64,000 bases of DNA from Aurantibacter_A sp965215845 (GCA_965215845.1 CBDCEL010000004.1:620001-684000); one strand, 5' to 3'. Numbered from the stretch's first letter, positions 46,031 to 55,825 are shown. Numbers and translations: made by a program. Notes: a model not told the origin generated them from the sequence alone.

Positions 46031-47875
46031 ATGCGATATACCAAATTACTTGCATCAATAATCTTCTTTGGCCTTTTTTTCTGTTCGGCCCAGGAAAATC
46101 AAAAACTTGACAGCCTTAAAAAAAAATATCTTTCTGCATCTGCCGACACTGTCAGAGCAGCCCTACTTTTAGAACTCTACTCAGAAACCATATACAACGA
46201 TGCGGAACAGGCAAAAAAATATGCTTTTGAAACGCTGAAGCTGTCAAAAAAAATAAACTCTAAATATTATTCCACGACCAGTTATTATGAGTTGTCAAAT
46301 TATTATATGAATATTGAGCGTTATGATTCGGCCCAATATTACTTAGGAAAATCCCTCAAAGGGTACCAAGATCTTAAAATCGAGCAAGGTATAGGCACCT
46401 CATATCACTCCTACGCCATTATTGAATACTATCTTGGAAATTATGATGCGGCAATAGACTATATCAACAAGGCCATTAAGGTTCTCGAAACGGTGACTGA
46501 ATCGGAATATCTGGCTGGTTCTTATGACCTAAAGGGCACCATAATGATCGATCAAGGTTATTCTGACATAGCGTTAAAAGAAATACTAAAAGGGGTCAAA
46601 TTGATGGAAAACCTTGATAACCCCTATGGTCTGGCAGACCTCTATTTGAGTTTAGGTGAAGCCGAAACCAAACTTAAATATTATGAATCATCAATAACCT
46701 CCACCAAAAAATCAAAGCAAGTATATAACGACCATAACGATGTATACTTTGAAGCCATATCAGATAACAATATCGGGACCAACTATTATCATTTAAAACA
46801 ATATGACAGCGCTTTGATATATTTGAACACTTGCATACCAAAACTGAAAAGTGTAAAGCCAAGTATGCACGCAACCGCGCTTAATACCTTGGGCAAAATA
46901 TACCATGAGCAGGGAGAGTACCAGAAATCTCTATCGACCTTATTGGAAAGTAAAAGGATCATCGATGATGGAATCAACATCAATAAATCCATTGAAAATC
47001 TGAACGAGCTTGGAAAGCTTCACAATACATTGAAACAATACGACAAGGCATTGATTTATCTAAATGAAGCAGTCAAATCAAGTGATTCCATAAAGACGAT
47101 GAACCTTCTGTCCGAAACCCTCAAGACCAGATACAAGAGTTTAAAGGGGCTGAAAAGATATCATGAGGCCGTATTGGATCAAGAACGATTTCATGAAATT
47201 TATACAAGTCTGTTCAATCAGAGCTTATCAAGACAAATTGAAGAACTACGAACCATTTACGATACCGAAAAAAAAGAACAACAACTGCTGATAAAGCAAA
47301 AAGAAATTACTGTTTTAGAACAGCGAGCGTCCATTGGCAATCTGCAACGCGTCTTGATGGGGATAGGGCTTCTATTGTCCATCATTGGGTTTTATGCGCT
47401 ACGCCAAAAAATGAAACGGAACAAACTCGAAAAGGAGAAAATAGCGGCCGAGCTTGCCTTTAAAAAGAAGGAACTGACCACCCATGCGCTGAACCTTGCC
47501 CGAAAAAACGAAGTTTTGGAAACCGTAAAGCAAAAAGCGGTGGCCCTAAAACTCGAAAATAACAACAAAGGATATCGAGATCTAATCCGCACTATCAATT
47601 TCGACCAGCAAGACGATCGGAATTGGAAAAATTTCATTCAATATTTTGAACAAGTACATAAGGATTTTAGTGCCAACATTAAACGGAAATTTCCTGAAAT
47701 CACCTCCAACGAACTTCGTCTTTTGGCATTATTAAAGATGAATCTCTCATCAAAAGAGATTGCCAATATCTTGAATATTTCGGGTGAAGGGGTTAAAAAA
47801 GCCCGTTACCGACTTCGCAAAAAGCTGGGGCTTGCCACTGAAGACTCCCTACAAGATTTGGTGCTAAGCCTTTAA
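46031..47875 (+). CDS. TPR / membrane / LuxR-like HTH regulator (copy 3)
   Basis: A 614-residue paralog. The signal peptide ends FCSAQ. TPR units fill about residues 25-405, then a coiled coil, a membrane helix (VLMGIGLLLSIIGFYAL) and the LuxR-like HTH (MNLSSKEIANILNISGE) follow. Its output half is similar but less so than copies 1 and 2 are to each other. A 144-base gap with its own upstream region separates it from copy 2, so it may be transcribed separately. Confidence 0.88.
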   Translation: MRYTKLLASIIFFGLFFCSAQENQKLDSLKKKYLSASADTVRAALLLELYSETIYNDAEQAKKYAFETLKLSKKINSKYYSTTSYYELSNYYMNIERYDSAQYYLGKSLKGYQDLKIEQGIGTSYHSYAIIEYYLGNYDAAIDYINKAIKVLETVTESEYLAGSYDLKGTIMIDQGYSDIALKEILKGVKLMENLDNPYGLADLYLSLGEAETKLKYYESSITSTKKSKQVYNDHNDVYFEAISDNNIGTNYYHLKQYDSALIYLNTCIPKLKSVKPSMHATALNTLGKIYHEQGEYQKSLSTLLESKRIIDDGININKSIENLNELGKLHNTLKQYDKALIYLNEAVKSSDSIKTMNLLSETLKTRYKSLKGLKRYHEAVLDQERFHEIYTSLFNQSLSRQIEELRTIYDTEKKEQQLLIKQKEITVLEQRASIGNLQRVLMGIGLLLSIIGFYALRQKMKRNKLEKEKIAAELAFKKKELTTHALNLARKNEVLETVKQKAVALKLENNNKGYRDLIRTINFDQQDDRNWKNFIQYFEQVHKDFSANIKRKFPEITSNELRLLALLKMNLSSKEIANILNISGEGVKKARYRLRKKLGLATEDSLQDLVLSL

Positions 47876-48085
47876 ACATAGTCCTTTCAAGACTGTCTAC
47901 CTTTTGTCCTCCAATTATTTTTGAGGTGTCCACCTCTTGTCCACCCTTGTTTTTTTACTTCTTGAAAACCGCGCTCTAGGTTTGTGTTGTCATTGAAAAT
48001 CGATCCGAACAATGGCAATCGTTTTGTGTTCTTGTCCGGAAGGTTCTGCAGGCCAGTTCCGGGCAGGTCACACAAACAGCATTCA

Positions 48086-48128
48086 AGTTGAACCACAAAA
48101 CAAAACGATTATGAAAACACAAAACAAG
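48086..48128 (+). repeat. duplicated leader and signal-peptide start (copy 1)
   Basis: A 43-base stretch covering the leader and first codons of the lipoprotein gene is repeated at 49129-49171 with two mismatches. It encodes MKTQNK at the start of both proteins and so links the lipoprotein and the cytolysin-like gene by a shared origin of their 5' ends. Confidence 0.8.
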
Positions 48129-49109
48129 TATCTATTCGCGTCCCTAATTCTTTGCTTACTAATGCTGTCTGGTTGCAGTAGCGATGGCACCGATGATGAA
48201 ATTGCCATTGTGACTGAGCCCGATCCAGAGTACACGGTAGACGACCTCAGTGCGACGATCGAGGAAAATCCCGAAGACGGTGCCGTGTTGGGAACCCTTA
48301 GTACCGATTTGCCGGGCACCCTCAGTTTTACGACCGATAACCCCGCCTTTGGCTTTGACCCTACATCCTTGGAAGTGACCGTGGCCGACAGAACGGCCTT
48401 TGACTATGAGTTGAACACATCGGTCACCGGAACCTTGACCATTACCAATGGCCAAGACTCGGTCGAATCGATTATATCGATTACCCTTACCGATTTCATC
48501 GATGCCATCGAAGGATTGCTCAGCACTTCTAAAGATGCCTATGTATCTGCTTCCAACGGAGATTGGATCGAGGTCACCAAAGACGAATTTGAAACCCTGG
48601 AAAGTCAGCTCCAAGAGGTTACCCACAGCGGAACTACACCGGCAGACTATGATTTCATCAACACTTCAACAGGAATCAGTATGGGCACTGGTGATTCTGC
48701 AGGCTTCACGCTCGCCAATGTATCCGATGCCACCCTCCCCGTAGGCAGTTACCTATTCGGTATTCGCTTTTTTGTCGGGACCGGAATCTTCGGCGTATGT
48801 GAGAACAACAAGGTGAAGCTTTCGGAAACCAATGCTTCCGAAGGGTATGTTGATATAGGAAACCCTTTTCCTGAGAAAACAAGTATAGAAAGAGAAGTCT
48901 TTTTTGTGCTTAAGGGAAATTTCTCGGCCACTACGAACATCGCCCATCTGGCACTCTATTTCGGACCCGCCAATGGGGCAACTCGAAAGGACTCATCAGG
49001 ATTTTCACACCTACAAAGTGGTGACATTACAGATTTTGTAAATGTACCTACAGAAGGCAGCACTTATGCCTATCAAGGTCTAAGTACCACAAAACTACAA
49101 TGGGAATAA
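48111..49109 (+). CDS. lipoprotein with cadherin-like repeat, neighbour of the cytolysin-like gene
   Basis: A 332-residue protein. The signal peptide starts MKTQNKYLFASLI and ends LMLSGC, with an acidic linker. Residues about 40-125 look like a cadherin-type beta-sandwich (VDDLSATIEENPEDGAVLGT, ending LTIT). The rest is a beta-rich domain (about 130-330) that I do not recognise, with LPVGSYLFGIRFFVGTG. Start and leader match those of the next gene, so both are lipoproteins made under similar control. It may be a partner, receptor or immunity-like protein for the cytolysin-like protein; the sequence alone does not tell. Confidence 0.7.
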   Translation: MKTQNKYLFASLILCLLMLSGCSSDGTDDEIAIVTEPDPEYTVDDLSATIEENPEDGAVLGTLSTDLPGTLSFTTDNPAFGFDPTSLEVTVADRTAFDYELNTSVTGTLTITNGQDSVESIISITLTDFIDAIEGLLSTSKDAYVSASNGDWIEVTKDEFETLESQLQEVTHSGTTPADYDFINTSTGISMGTGDSAGFTLANVSDATLPVGSYLFGIRFFVGTGIFGVCENNKVKLSETNASEGYVDIGNPFPEKTSIEREVFFVLKGNFSATTNIAHLALYFGPANGATRKDSSGFSHLQSGDITDFVNVPTEGSTYAYQGLSTTKLQWE

Positions 49110-49128
49110 CAGATCAAATCAATATAAA

Positions 49129-49171
49129 AGTTGAACCGCAAAACAAAACGATTATGAAAACGCAAAACAAG
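49129..49171 (+). repeat. duplicated leader and signal-peptide start (copy 2)
   Basis: Counterpart of 48086-48128 at an offset of 1043 bases. It covers the leader and first six codons of the cytolysin-like gene. Confidence 0.8.
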
Positions 49172-51126
49172 AATTTCAGGAATTTAATGGTTGTGGCCTC
49201 GATTGTCTTACTTTGGGCCTGCAGCAAAGACGAATCAGGTGAGGGCCCAACTCCAATACCCCCGTAGGCACCATTGCCGAGGTAATCGCCATCGGTGAGG
49301 ATTTTGAATCTTTTCCACAGACCCCGACAGAGCAGACCTTAAGCGAAGAAGCTCCTGAAAATGAGGACTATGAACGAGAGGATAATGGTGAAACCGTCAA
49401 AGAACGCTTTATTTGTACGAAAAGAAGGGTCAGCATTACTGACGGAAACGATGAGTTTCCATTGTTCAACCCGAATTCTTCGGTCATCTATCCCGGTAAC
49501 ATGTTGCAAGGCAAGACACTTGACGACGCTACCCCGGAAGCTATACCGTTAAAGAGAGCTGGAGGAACGATTTCATATAACATCATCGATGGAAACCTGA
49601 ACTCAAGTTCAGAAGTCGATGAAGTTAAATTAAGTGCTATCCGGGACGCTCAAAACGATATCATATTTGGCTCCTTGGCCGACAATGATTACAAAGTACC
49701 CGCCAACTTTTCCCTTAGTGTGGAACAAGTACAATCGAAGGAAGAATTAGCTTTAAAATTGGGGGTCAAGTACAAAACCTTCAATGCCAAGGTTTCAGGA
49801 AGTTTCTCGGTGAATACAAGCCGTGAAGTAAATACGGTTTTGGTAAAATTGACACAACAATTCTATACAATGGACTTTGACCTTCCGACAAGCCCAGATG
49901 ATTTCTTTGATGAAAGTGTGACGCCAGAAGACCTTCAAGCCTACATACAACCCGATAATCCCGCAGCATTCATTTCTTCGGTCACCTACGGAAGGATTTT
50001 CTATATGCTCTTTGAATCGACCTCATCTGCCACCGAAATGGAAGCCAAACTCAATGTTGGCTATAAGACTATAGGCGCGTCTGGTGAGGGCAATGTGGAA
50101 TTCGATTCGTTCAGTAGCCTAAAAAATCTGACACTTCAGGTAATCGCCTATGGTGGTGATTCTTCCGAAACCTTAGATGCGGTCGGCAACTTTACAAATA
50201 ACAACAGTATAGGCGAATTTCTTTCCAAAATTGGAAAAAGCAGTGACATTCGCACCGGCCTCCCACTATCTTACATTGCCAATAGCGTTGAAAGACGGTC
50301 ACAAATCATAGGGGCCAAACTGGCAACAGAGTATGATGTTGTGAATTGCGAGCTCAGAGGCGTTTTACCTCCAGTACTGTATTCAGACCTATTAGATCTT
50401 TTTGATGATGGCATTGGCGCCATGGTCAATATTTCCGCCAGCAACAATGTGCTCATATTCAACAAGGCTGGTGACAAATATGCTTGGTATAATGGGAACT
50501 TACCAGGAGTTTACAAAAATGGCACCAATCCGATCATATTTGACATAAACGACCCAAGCGCGCCTTTAGGCGACATGGAGATTAATGAGGTCGGAGCAGG
50601 GGTGGATTTTTCTCTCAATGTCCTTTACCTATTTAATGGAAATGGCACACAATGTCATATTATGACGGTCGACCCCGCAAAAATTCCATCGAACGCCCCA
50701 CCAGCGCAACAAATCGTCACATATTCAAAACCATCATTGGGATCCGCATCTACCATATTCTTGGTGAATGAAATCTTTGGCGATCTCGGAGAATTCAAAT
50801 TAAGCAATGGAATTGGCGCCGCCGTGAGTACGGCCTACCCCACAATGGCCTATTTTGAAAGAGATGGCACCCATTATCAAAGATATCGGTCATCTGACCC
50901 CAACATTGGATGGAACAGCATCCTTTTCCCATCAAATGGCTGGTTTTCAAGCACCGCAGAAATTTCACCGGGCTTATTCAATAAAGTGGGCGCGGCGACC
51001 AAATTCAACATTGGTGGTGGTACCACCTTATATTTATTCGCAAATGAAACGGGGGACGAAATCGTTCAATGGCGCTCTGTACAAGGATCGGGAGATACCT
51101 TTCAAGGACCTTGGATAATCAACTAA
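49154..51126 (+). CDS. thiol-activated cytolysin (CDC)-like lipoprotein, frameshifted
   Basis: A pore-forming-family protein split by a frameshift. ATG 49154 gives the lipoprotein signal MKTQNKNFRNLM...LLWAC and runs to a TAG at 49265. The other frame is open from 49243 on and holds the rest. Adding one base to the C5 run at 49259-49263 makes one 657-residue protein. From the second part, numbered from the TTG at 49462, CDC hallmarks are SSVIYPGNMLQ (start), ISSVTYGRIFYMLFESTSS (about 170-188, like ISSVAYGR in perfringolysin), VIAYGGDSSETL (about 227) and TGLPLSYIANS (about 266). No Trp-rich undecapeptide is present. Residues 317-554 instead form four repeats of a VGAxxxF...LYLF...G..Y..W type, a propeller-like (hemopexin-like) region. 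Whether the gene is intact in the living strain is unclear. Confidence 0.75.
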
Positions 51127-51711
51127 AATATTCGGAAACCGAATTCAGACAAATTTTCAAGCCTGTTTTCAAACATATCAATAAAAAAGCCCCGGTTTTG
51201 ACACCGGGGCTTTCAAAATCAAAAAACCAACCTAAACACATGAACTAATTAAATTCAAAATTCTTTTTGAGAAATTTTCTCTTTCATAGCAATTTGTATA
51301 TAAAACAACCAACCCTGGTTTTACCCTACCCAATTTTCCACTTTTTTTTCGGATTTTTCGCTAACTACTGATAAACAAGTAATTACAATACCATTTTTTT
51401 GAAAAAAAATTTCTTGCCCATTCAAAAACCATCGATGAACTGTAAGGCACCCTACAATTCACGGTGTTTTTTTTCTTCTTATCGACTTTAGGCCAAGTTT
51501 TTTCCACCTCAAGGCCACGTACAATAATTTTACACCACAATAGTCCCAAATAATTTAAAACATGAAAATCCCCCATTTTCTCACAGACCTATATCCTTTT
51601 CAGATTTATTTAAGACACAATTGAAGATTACGCGCAATTGCATATTCGTGCATTGCCAAAGGCAATTTGTAAACCAATAAGATCAAACCAAATAAATTAA
51701 AACAGTAGATT
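51127..51711. other. 585-bp AT-rich intergenic region
   Basis: It holds the terminator at 51186-51213 and then about 500 bases of AT-rich sequence with T-runs. I see no gene; a 71-codon minus-strand ORF (51361-51576) has no supporting features. The last 100 bases are the upstream region of the T9SS surface protein gene. Confidence 0.5.
51186..51213 (+). terminator. terminator of the cytolysin-like gene
   Basis: AAAGCCCCGGT (51186-51196) and ACCGGGGCTTT (51203-51213) form a perfect 11-bp stem with a 6-base loop, 60 bases after the cytolysin-like stop. Confidence 0.85.
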
Positions 51712-53406
51712 ATGATTAAAAAACTACTCCACTTATCAAAACTGAAAATTGATCCGGGCAGTCAACACTTTAAAATAGTGGCGACTATCATTATAATTAT
51801 GTTGTATTTCGGGTCGATCGCGCAAATGAGCGCCCAGAACGTGCCATTCACATCGTCGGAGGAATCGATCCATTATGATTTCAATGAATGTCGTTCATTC
51901 TCAAATGACGGCTCAAACTATGACTATACCGAGTTCACGCCAGCGTACGGCAATTCTTGTGCCTCAATCACCGGAAGCCAGTTATATCGACATTCGGGAA
52001 AACACTCCTGTACCGACGATGAGGCCGGAAACGCTGGTGATGCGGCGTGTTTCCAGTCAAGTTTGGACAATCAATATTCTGCCGATCATACATTGGCCAT
52101 TCGCTTCGACGTTACCTTGAGCGGTAACAATGGTAAAAAGGCCAGGTTAGACGGTATTTCGTTCAAGCAATTGGCACCGCACAACTATTTATGGAGTGCT
52201 GAAGGATACACCGACAATACCGGTCCGAACAATTACCCTACGAAGTATGGGGTACGTGTACTTAAAGACAGCCAAGAGGTATTCTTGATGTCGGATATCG
52301 CGACCAGTCAATCATGGGATATGGCCAATTTCGACTTCTCGTCAATGGCCGACTTCATGGTCGACGCCGGAGCGACTAGTGTCTTCACTTTTGAATTGAC
52401 AAGTTATGCCCCAGTCGGCAACGGTGCAGCCGTATCCGCTTGGGATTTGGATGATCTAAGAATCTTTACCTCATGTGAGGAAGAATGTAACCTTGAAGTC
52501 AATGCAGGTGACGACATAGAAATATGTGAAGAAGAAACCGTTGAACTGACTGCAATGGTAGAAGGTGCCGCTGCTTGTACCGGAGGGTGCGAATATCCTA
52601 TAGAAAGCACACCCAGATGTCACGATTCGTCGAATTATTCAGATGTATGGCTGAACAATGTGACCGGTACGAACAAAGGTTTCGTTACCAGTAGCTCAAA
52701 ATTCGAGACTTTTGATGATGGTACTGCACGTTACACGGCCATGGGGACCAATGGACTGGACAATATCGAGGTTGATATCACCTTTTCAGGTTATACAACC
52801 GTTGCTCCGGCAGATAGTCCGAAAGAAAACAACTGTGGAACCTATGACACCTCAGATTGGGTGTACTGGACGCATACTTCAGGTACCATAATCACCGAAA
52901 ATCACGGTACATTGATTATCTCAAGGGATGGTCCTTCAATGCAAATGGGTATTGGCGCGGACACCACAAGAGGCGGTTTCGGCGCCTCAGGATGGCTCAC
53001 CGTAACCGGTGGCGATGGTTTCTACACACATGGTGATCTGAACCTCAAATTGGGGGAATGCATCCCGATCAATGTGGATTCAAACGTCAGTTATCATTGG
53101 ACGACCGATAACGGAAACATTGTCGGCAATGCCGATCAGAAGACCATTACCGTTGATAGATCAGGTGATTACAAAGTAACTACCACTGACTGCAAAGGCT
53201 GTATAGCGACCGATATCGTAAACGTATCTATTGTCGATGTTGAGGCCAACGCCGGTGAGGACCAAGCAATATGTAAGGGCGAGGAGGTAACACTTACCGT
53301 AGAAGGTGAAGGAGACTACCTATGGTCTACCGGGGAAACTACCCAATCGATTACCGTAAACCCAGAGATGGATACCGAGGTATACCGTTACCGTAACCAA
53401 TGGTAA
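51712..53406 (+). CDS. T9SS surface protein, 5' part of a frameshifted gene
   Basis: The first 564 codons of a gene that continues at 53429. A long signal region (about residues 1-45, hydrophobic core IVATIIIIMLYFGSIAQMSA) is followed by a first domain (about 45-255, with the FTFELTSYAPVG end). A 210-residue module follows (about 260-475, ETFDDGTARYTAMG and GIGADTTRGGFGASGW). An Ig/PKD-like domain begins near residue 510 (AGEDQAICKGEEVTLTVEGEGDYLWSTGETTQSI). The frame breaks near 53384-53386, leaving the false end YRYRNQW. The neighbouring frame continues with TVTVTNGNCEATDTVMVTVG. Confidence 0.8.
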   Translation: MIKKLLHLSKLKIDPGSQHFKIVATIIIIMLYFGSIAQMSAQNVPFTSSEESIHYDFNECRSFSNDGSNYDYTEFTPAYGNSCASITGSQLYRHSGKHSCTDDEAGNAGDAACFQSSLDNQYSADHTLAIRFDVTLSGNNGKKARLDGISFKQLAPHNYLWSAEGYTDNTGPNNYPTKYGVRVLKDSQEVFLMSDIATSQSWDMANFDFSSMADFMVDAGATSVFTFELTSYAPVGNGAAVSAWDLDDLRIFTSCEEECNLEVNAGDDIEICEEETVELTAMVEGAAACTGGCEYPIESTPRCHDSSNYSDVWLNNVTGTNKGFVTSSSKFETFDDGTARYTAMGTNGLDNIEVDITFSGYTTVAPADSPKENNCGTYDTSDWVYWTHTSGTIITENHGTLIISRDGPSMQMGIGADTTRGGFGASGWLTVTGGDGFYTHGDLNLKLGECIPINVDSNVSYHWTTDNGNIVGNADQKTITVDRSGDYKVTTTDCKGCIATDIVNVSIVDVEANAGEDQAICKGEEVTLTVEGEGDYLWSTGETTQSITVNPEMDTEVYRYRNQW

Positions 53407-55117
53407 CTGTGAAGCCACCGATACCGTTATGGTTACCGTCGGGGAGGCCAAGGTCGATGCCGGTGAGGATCAGACCATCTGTGCCGGTGAAGAGGTCATG
53501 TTGACCGCTGAGGGCGAAGGTGAGTATTTGTGGTCCACAGGCGAAATAACACAATCGATCAAAGTAAGTCCTGAAGTAACTACAACATATAGTGTAATCG
53601 TTACCAATGGCAACTGTGAAGGTATGGACGAAGTGAAAGTCATCGTCGACGACAAAGTGATGATCGGCGATTACGTATGGTTGGATGAAAATCGCAATGG
53701 TGTACAGGATGATGGCAATACCGGTATCAACGGTGTAAGCGTCAAATTGTATCATTGTGAGGGCGAACTGATCGCCTCTACCGAGACTTCGAACGGCCCA
53801 GACGGTGCGGGATATTATAAATTTGAGGTCTGCCCAGGTTCTGGTGACTATTATGTGGTGTTCGGAGATATTCCCGAAGGTCATAAGTTCACGACCAGCA
53901 ACGAAGGCAGCGATGATATGGATTCAGATGCCGATGCTGGCGGAGTCACCGATTGCTTTACGATTACCGACCAAGACAACCCTACCATTGATGCAGGCTT
54001 GGTCGAAATCTGTGATATGGAGATCGATGTGGTCGAAGAAGCCAAAATATGTTCCGATGAGACCTTGGAGCTTACAGCTACCTTAATCGACAACACAGAA
54101 GAATGTGAAGGTGGATGTGTCTATCCGATCGTTGAACAAGAACGTTGCTATGGACCAGAAGGTGATTTTGAAATCTGGTTGGTCGGCAATGAGAACGACA
54201 GACCCAAATACCACAAATTCAAGGCCTCGGAACAGCGTTTCGAAACATTCGATGACGGTTCTGCCAGGTATACGGCCACGGCCAGTGATGGTGATGACAA
54301 CATTAAGGTGGAAGCTATCTTTACGGGTCATACCACAACACCAGGCCCTAACGGCCCAAAACCAAACGATTGTCAAGATTATGACATGTCAGATTGGGAA
54401 TATTGGTCAGACTGGTCTGGAACGATAACTTCTGAAAAGCACGGAATATTCACACTTTCATTGAAAGGAACCTACTTTCAAATGGGTGCGGGTGCCGATG
54501 TGACCCGAAGTGGTTTCGGAGCTTCAGGTTGGTTCTATGCCCATGGTGGTGACGGTTATTATGTCGACGGAGACATCAATGTTGCCCTTGAGGACTGTAT
54601 CGAGAAAAACGCCACTTTTAAGTGGACGACCGAAGACGGAATCATATTGGGTGATGCCGGTCAAAAGACCATTACCGTCGTGAGTCCTGGCACCTATGTA
54701 GTCGAGGCCGAAAATTGTCTTGATTGCGTGGCGGTCAAAAAAGTAGTGGTAACACCTGATATTCTATGCTCGCTATATGCCAAATCGGCTTCGCCAAAGA
54801 TGACAAAAGTATATCCGGTTCCCGTGAAATCGGGCGGTACGCTGACCATCGAGTTTGATGTTGAGGACACCGACGACGGATTGAAGGCTGTTCCGTTAAA
54901 GGCAGGTACCAAAAATGGCGCTTCGCAAACAACCGAAAGTATCTCGGTCGTGATGTACGATATGACCGGTAGGGTTATCAATACCCCGAGAACGTTTGAC
55001 CTTTACGATGGCAAGGCGGTGATCCACCTTGATATCAATTACTTGACCTCAGGTAGGTATATCGTAAAGGCCATGGGCGGTACTTGGTCGCACAGCGAGA
55101 ATGTAATCGTCAAATAA
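53407..55117 (+). CDS. T9SS surface protein, 3' part of the frameshifted gene
   Basis: The continuation of the gene at 51712 in another frame; the open frame extends upstream of the nominal ATG at 53429. It encodes a second Ig/PKD-like domain (AGEDQTICAGEEVMLTAEG), an SdrD B-like domain (IGDYVWLDENRNGVQDDGNT, about 53665-54000), a second copy of the 210-residue module (ETFDDGSARYTATA, GAGADVTRSGFGASGW) and a T9SS type A sorting domain (KVYPVPVKSGGTLTIEF and SGRYIVKAMGG) at the C-terminus. The complete protein would have about 1130 residues and be exported by T9SS to the cell surface. A net change of two inserted bases or one deleted base near 53385 restores one frame. Confidence 0.8.
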
Positions 55118-55147
55118 CCAACCCTAACCAGTGCCTTACGGCATGTG

Positions 55148-55176
55148 AAAGCGGCGACCAGAGTGGTCGCCGCTTT
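55148..55176 (+). terminator. terminator of the T9SS surface protein gene
   Basis: AAAGCGGCGACC (55148-55159) and GGTCGCCGCTTT (55165-55176) form a perfect 12-bp stem with a 5-base loop and a trailing T run (to 55180). Confidence 0.9.
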
Positions 55177-55249
55177 TTTTATGAATCGTTTTAGGTTTGC
55201 TTCCCTTTTTTTCAAGGCCTAACTTATCGGGCGGCTACAGAATTTTGGC

Positions 55250-55257
55250 TATCTTTA
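55250..55257 (+). promoter_or_regulatory. TATCTTTA -7-like element of the PNPOx-like gene
   Basis: TATCTTTA lies 23 bases before ATG 55280, in line with the other TAnCTTTA words in this window. Confidence 0.3.
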
Positions 55258-55279
55258 AGGTAACGATCAAAACACCGAA

Positions 55280-55825
55280 ATGCCGGGCAATTTTTTCGAG
55301 GAACTAAAAGACGAGCTTCATAAGGGTGCCGAGGCTAAGGGTCATCCCTTCCGTTTTTTTGCGTTGGCCACCTTGGGGGTAGATAATTACGCACGCCTGC
55401 GTACAATTGCCTTGCGCAAAGTGTCAAAAGATCTAAAATTGACCTTCTTTACCGATCGACGCTCAAAAAAAGTCATCCATATCAAAGAAAATAAAAGGGT
55501 AAGCCTTTTGTTCTACCATCCCGAAAAATACTTGCAGGTTCGTTTGCAGGGAGTGGCCCGTATTGTTGGGGACAAAGACTATGTTGAAAAGGAACGCTCT
55601 GCGCTGGGGTCCCAATCAAAGAAAAACTACACCACAAAAGAAGCGCCGGGAAGCGCACTTGAAAATCCCGGAACAGTGGATTATTTAAAAGATAGGGACT
55701 ACTTCTCAGTTGTTGAAATCGAACCCTATAGAATCGAATATCTGAAGCTTGCCGAACCCGAACATATACGAATTCGATTCGTTAAAAAGGAGGACGATTG
55801 GCAGGGTGAGTTCTTAGTACCGTAA
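55280..55825 (+). CDS. pyridoxamine 5'-phosphate oxidase-like flavoprotein
   Basis: A 181-residue protein with the split-barrel FMN-binding fold of the PNPOx family: RFFALATLGVDNYARLRTIAL near residue 25, FFTDRRSKKVIHIKENKRV, and YLKDRDYFSVVEIEPYRIEYLKL near the end. It is shorter than a standard PdxH and lacks its typical C-terminal RxxxRL segment, so I do not give the pdxH name. It may be a general flavin-dependent reductase. Its 3' end overlaps the convergent bshC gene by 12 bases. Confidence 0.8.
   Translation: MPGNFFEELKDELHKGAEAKGHPFRFFALATLGVDNYARLRTIALRKVSKDLKLTFFTDRRSKKVIHIKENKRVSLLFYHPEKYLQVRLQGVARIVGDKDYVEKERSALGSQSKKNYTTKEAPGSALENPGTVDYLKDRDYFSVVEIEPYRIEYLKLAEPEHIRIRFVKKEDDWQGEFLVP

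Noticed and set aside
47887..48096. 69-codon minus-strand ORF upstream of the cadherin-like lipoprotein
   Set aside because: It overlaps the leader of the plus-strand gene and has no recognisable motifs.
51361..51576. 71-codon minus-strand ORF in the AT-rich gap
   Set aside because: No family resemblance, low-complexity sequence with Lys runs, and it sits in a promoter/terminator region.
55280..55825. Naming the flavoprotein pdxH
   Set aside because: It is shorter than PdxH and lacks its C-terminal conserved segment; only the family assignment is supported.
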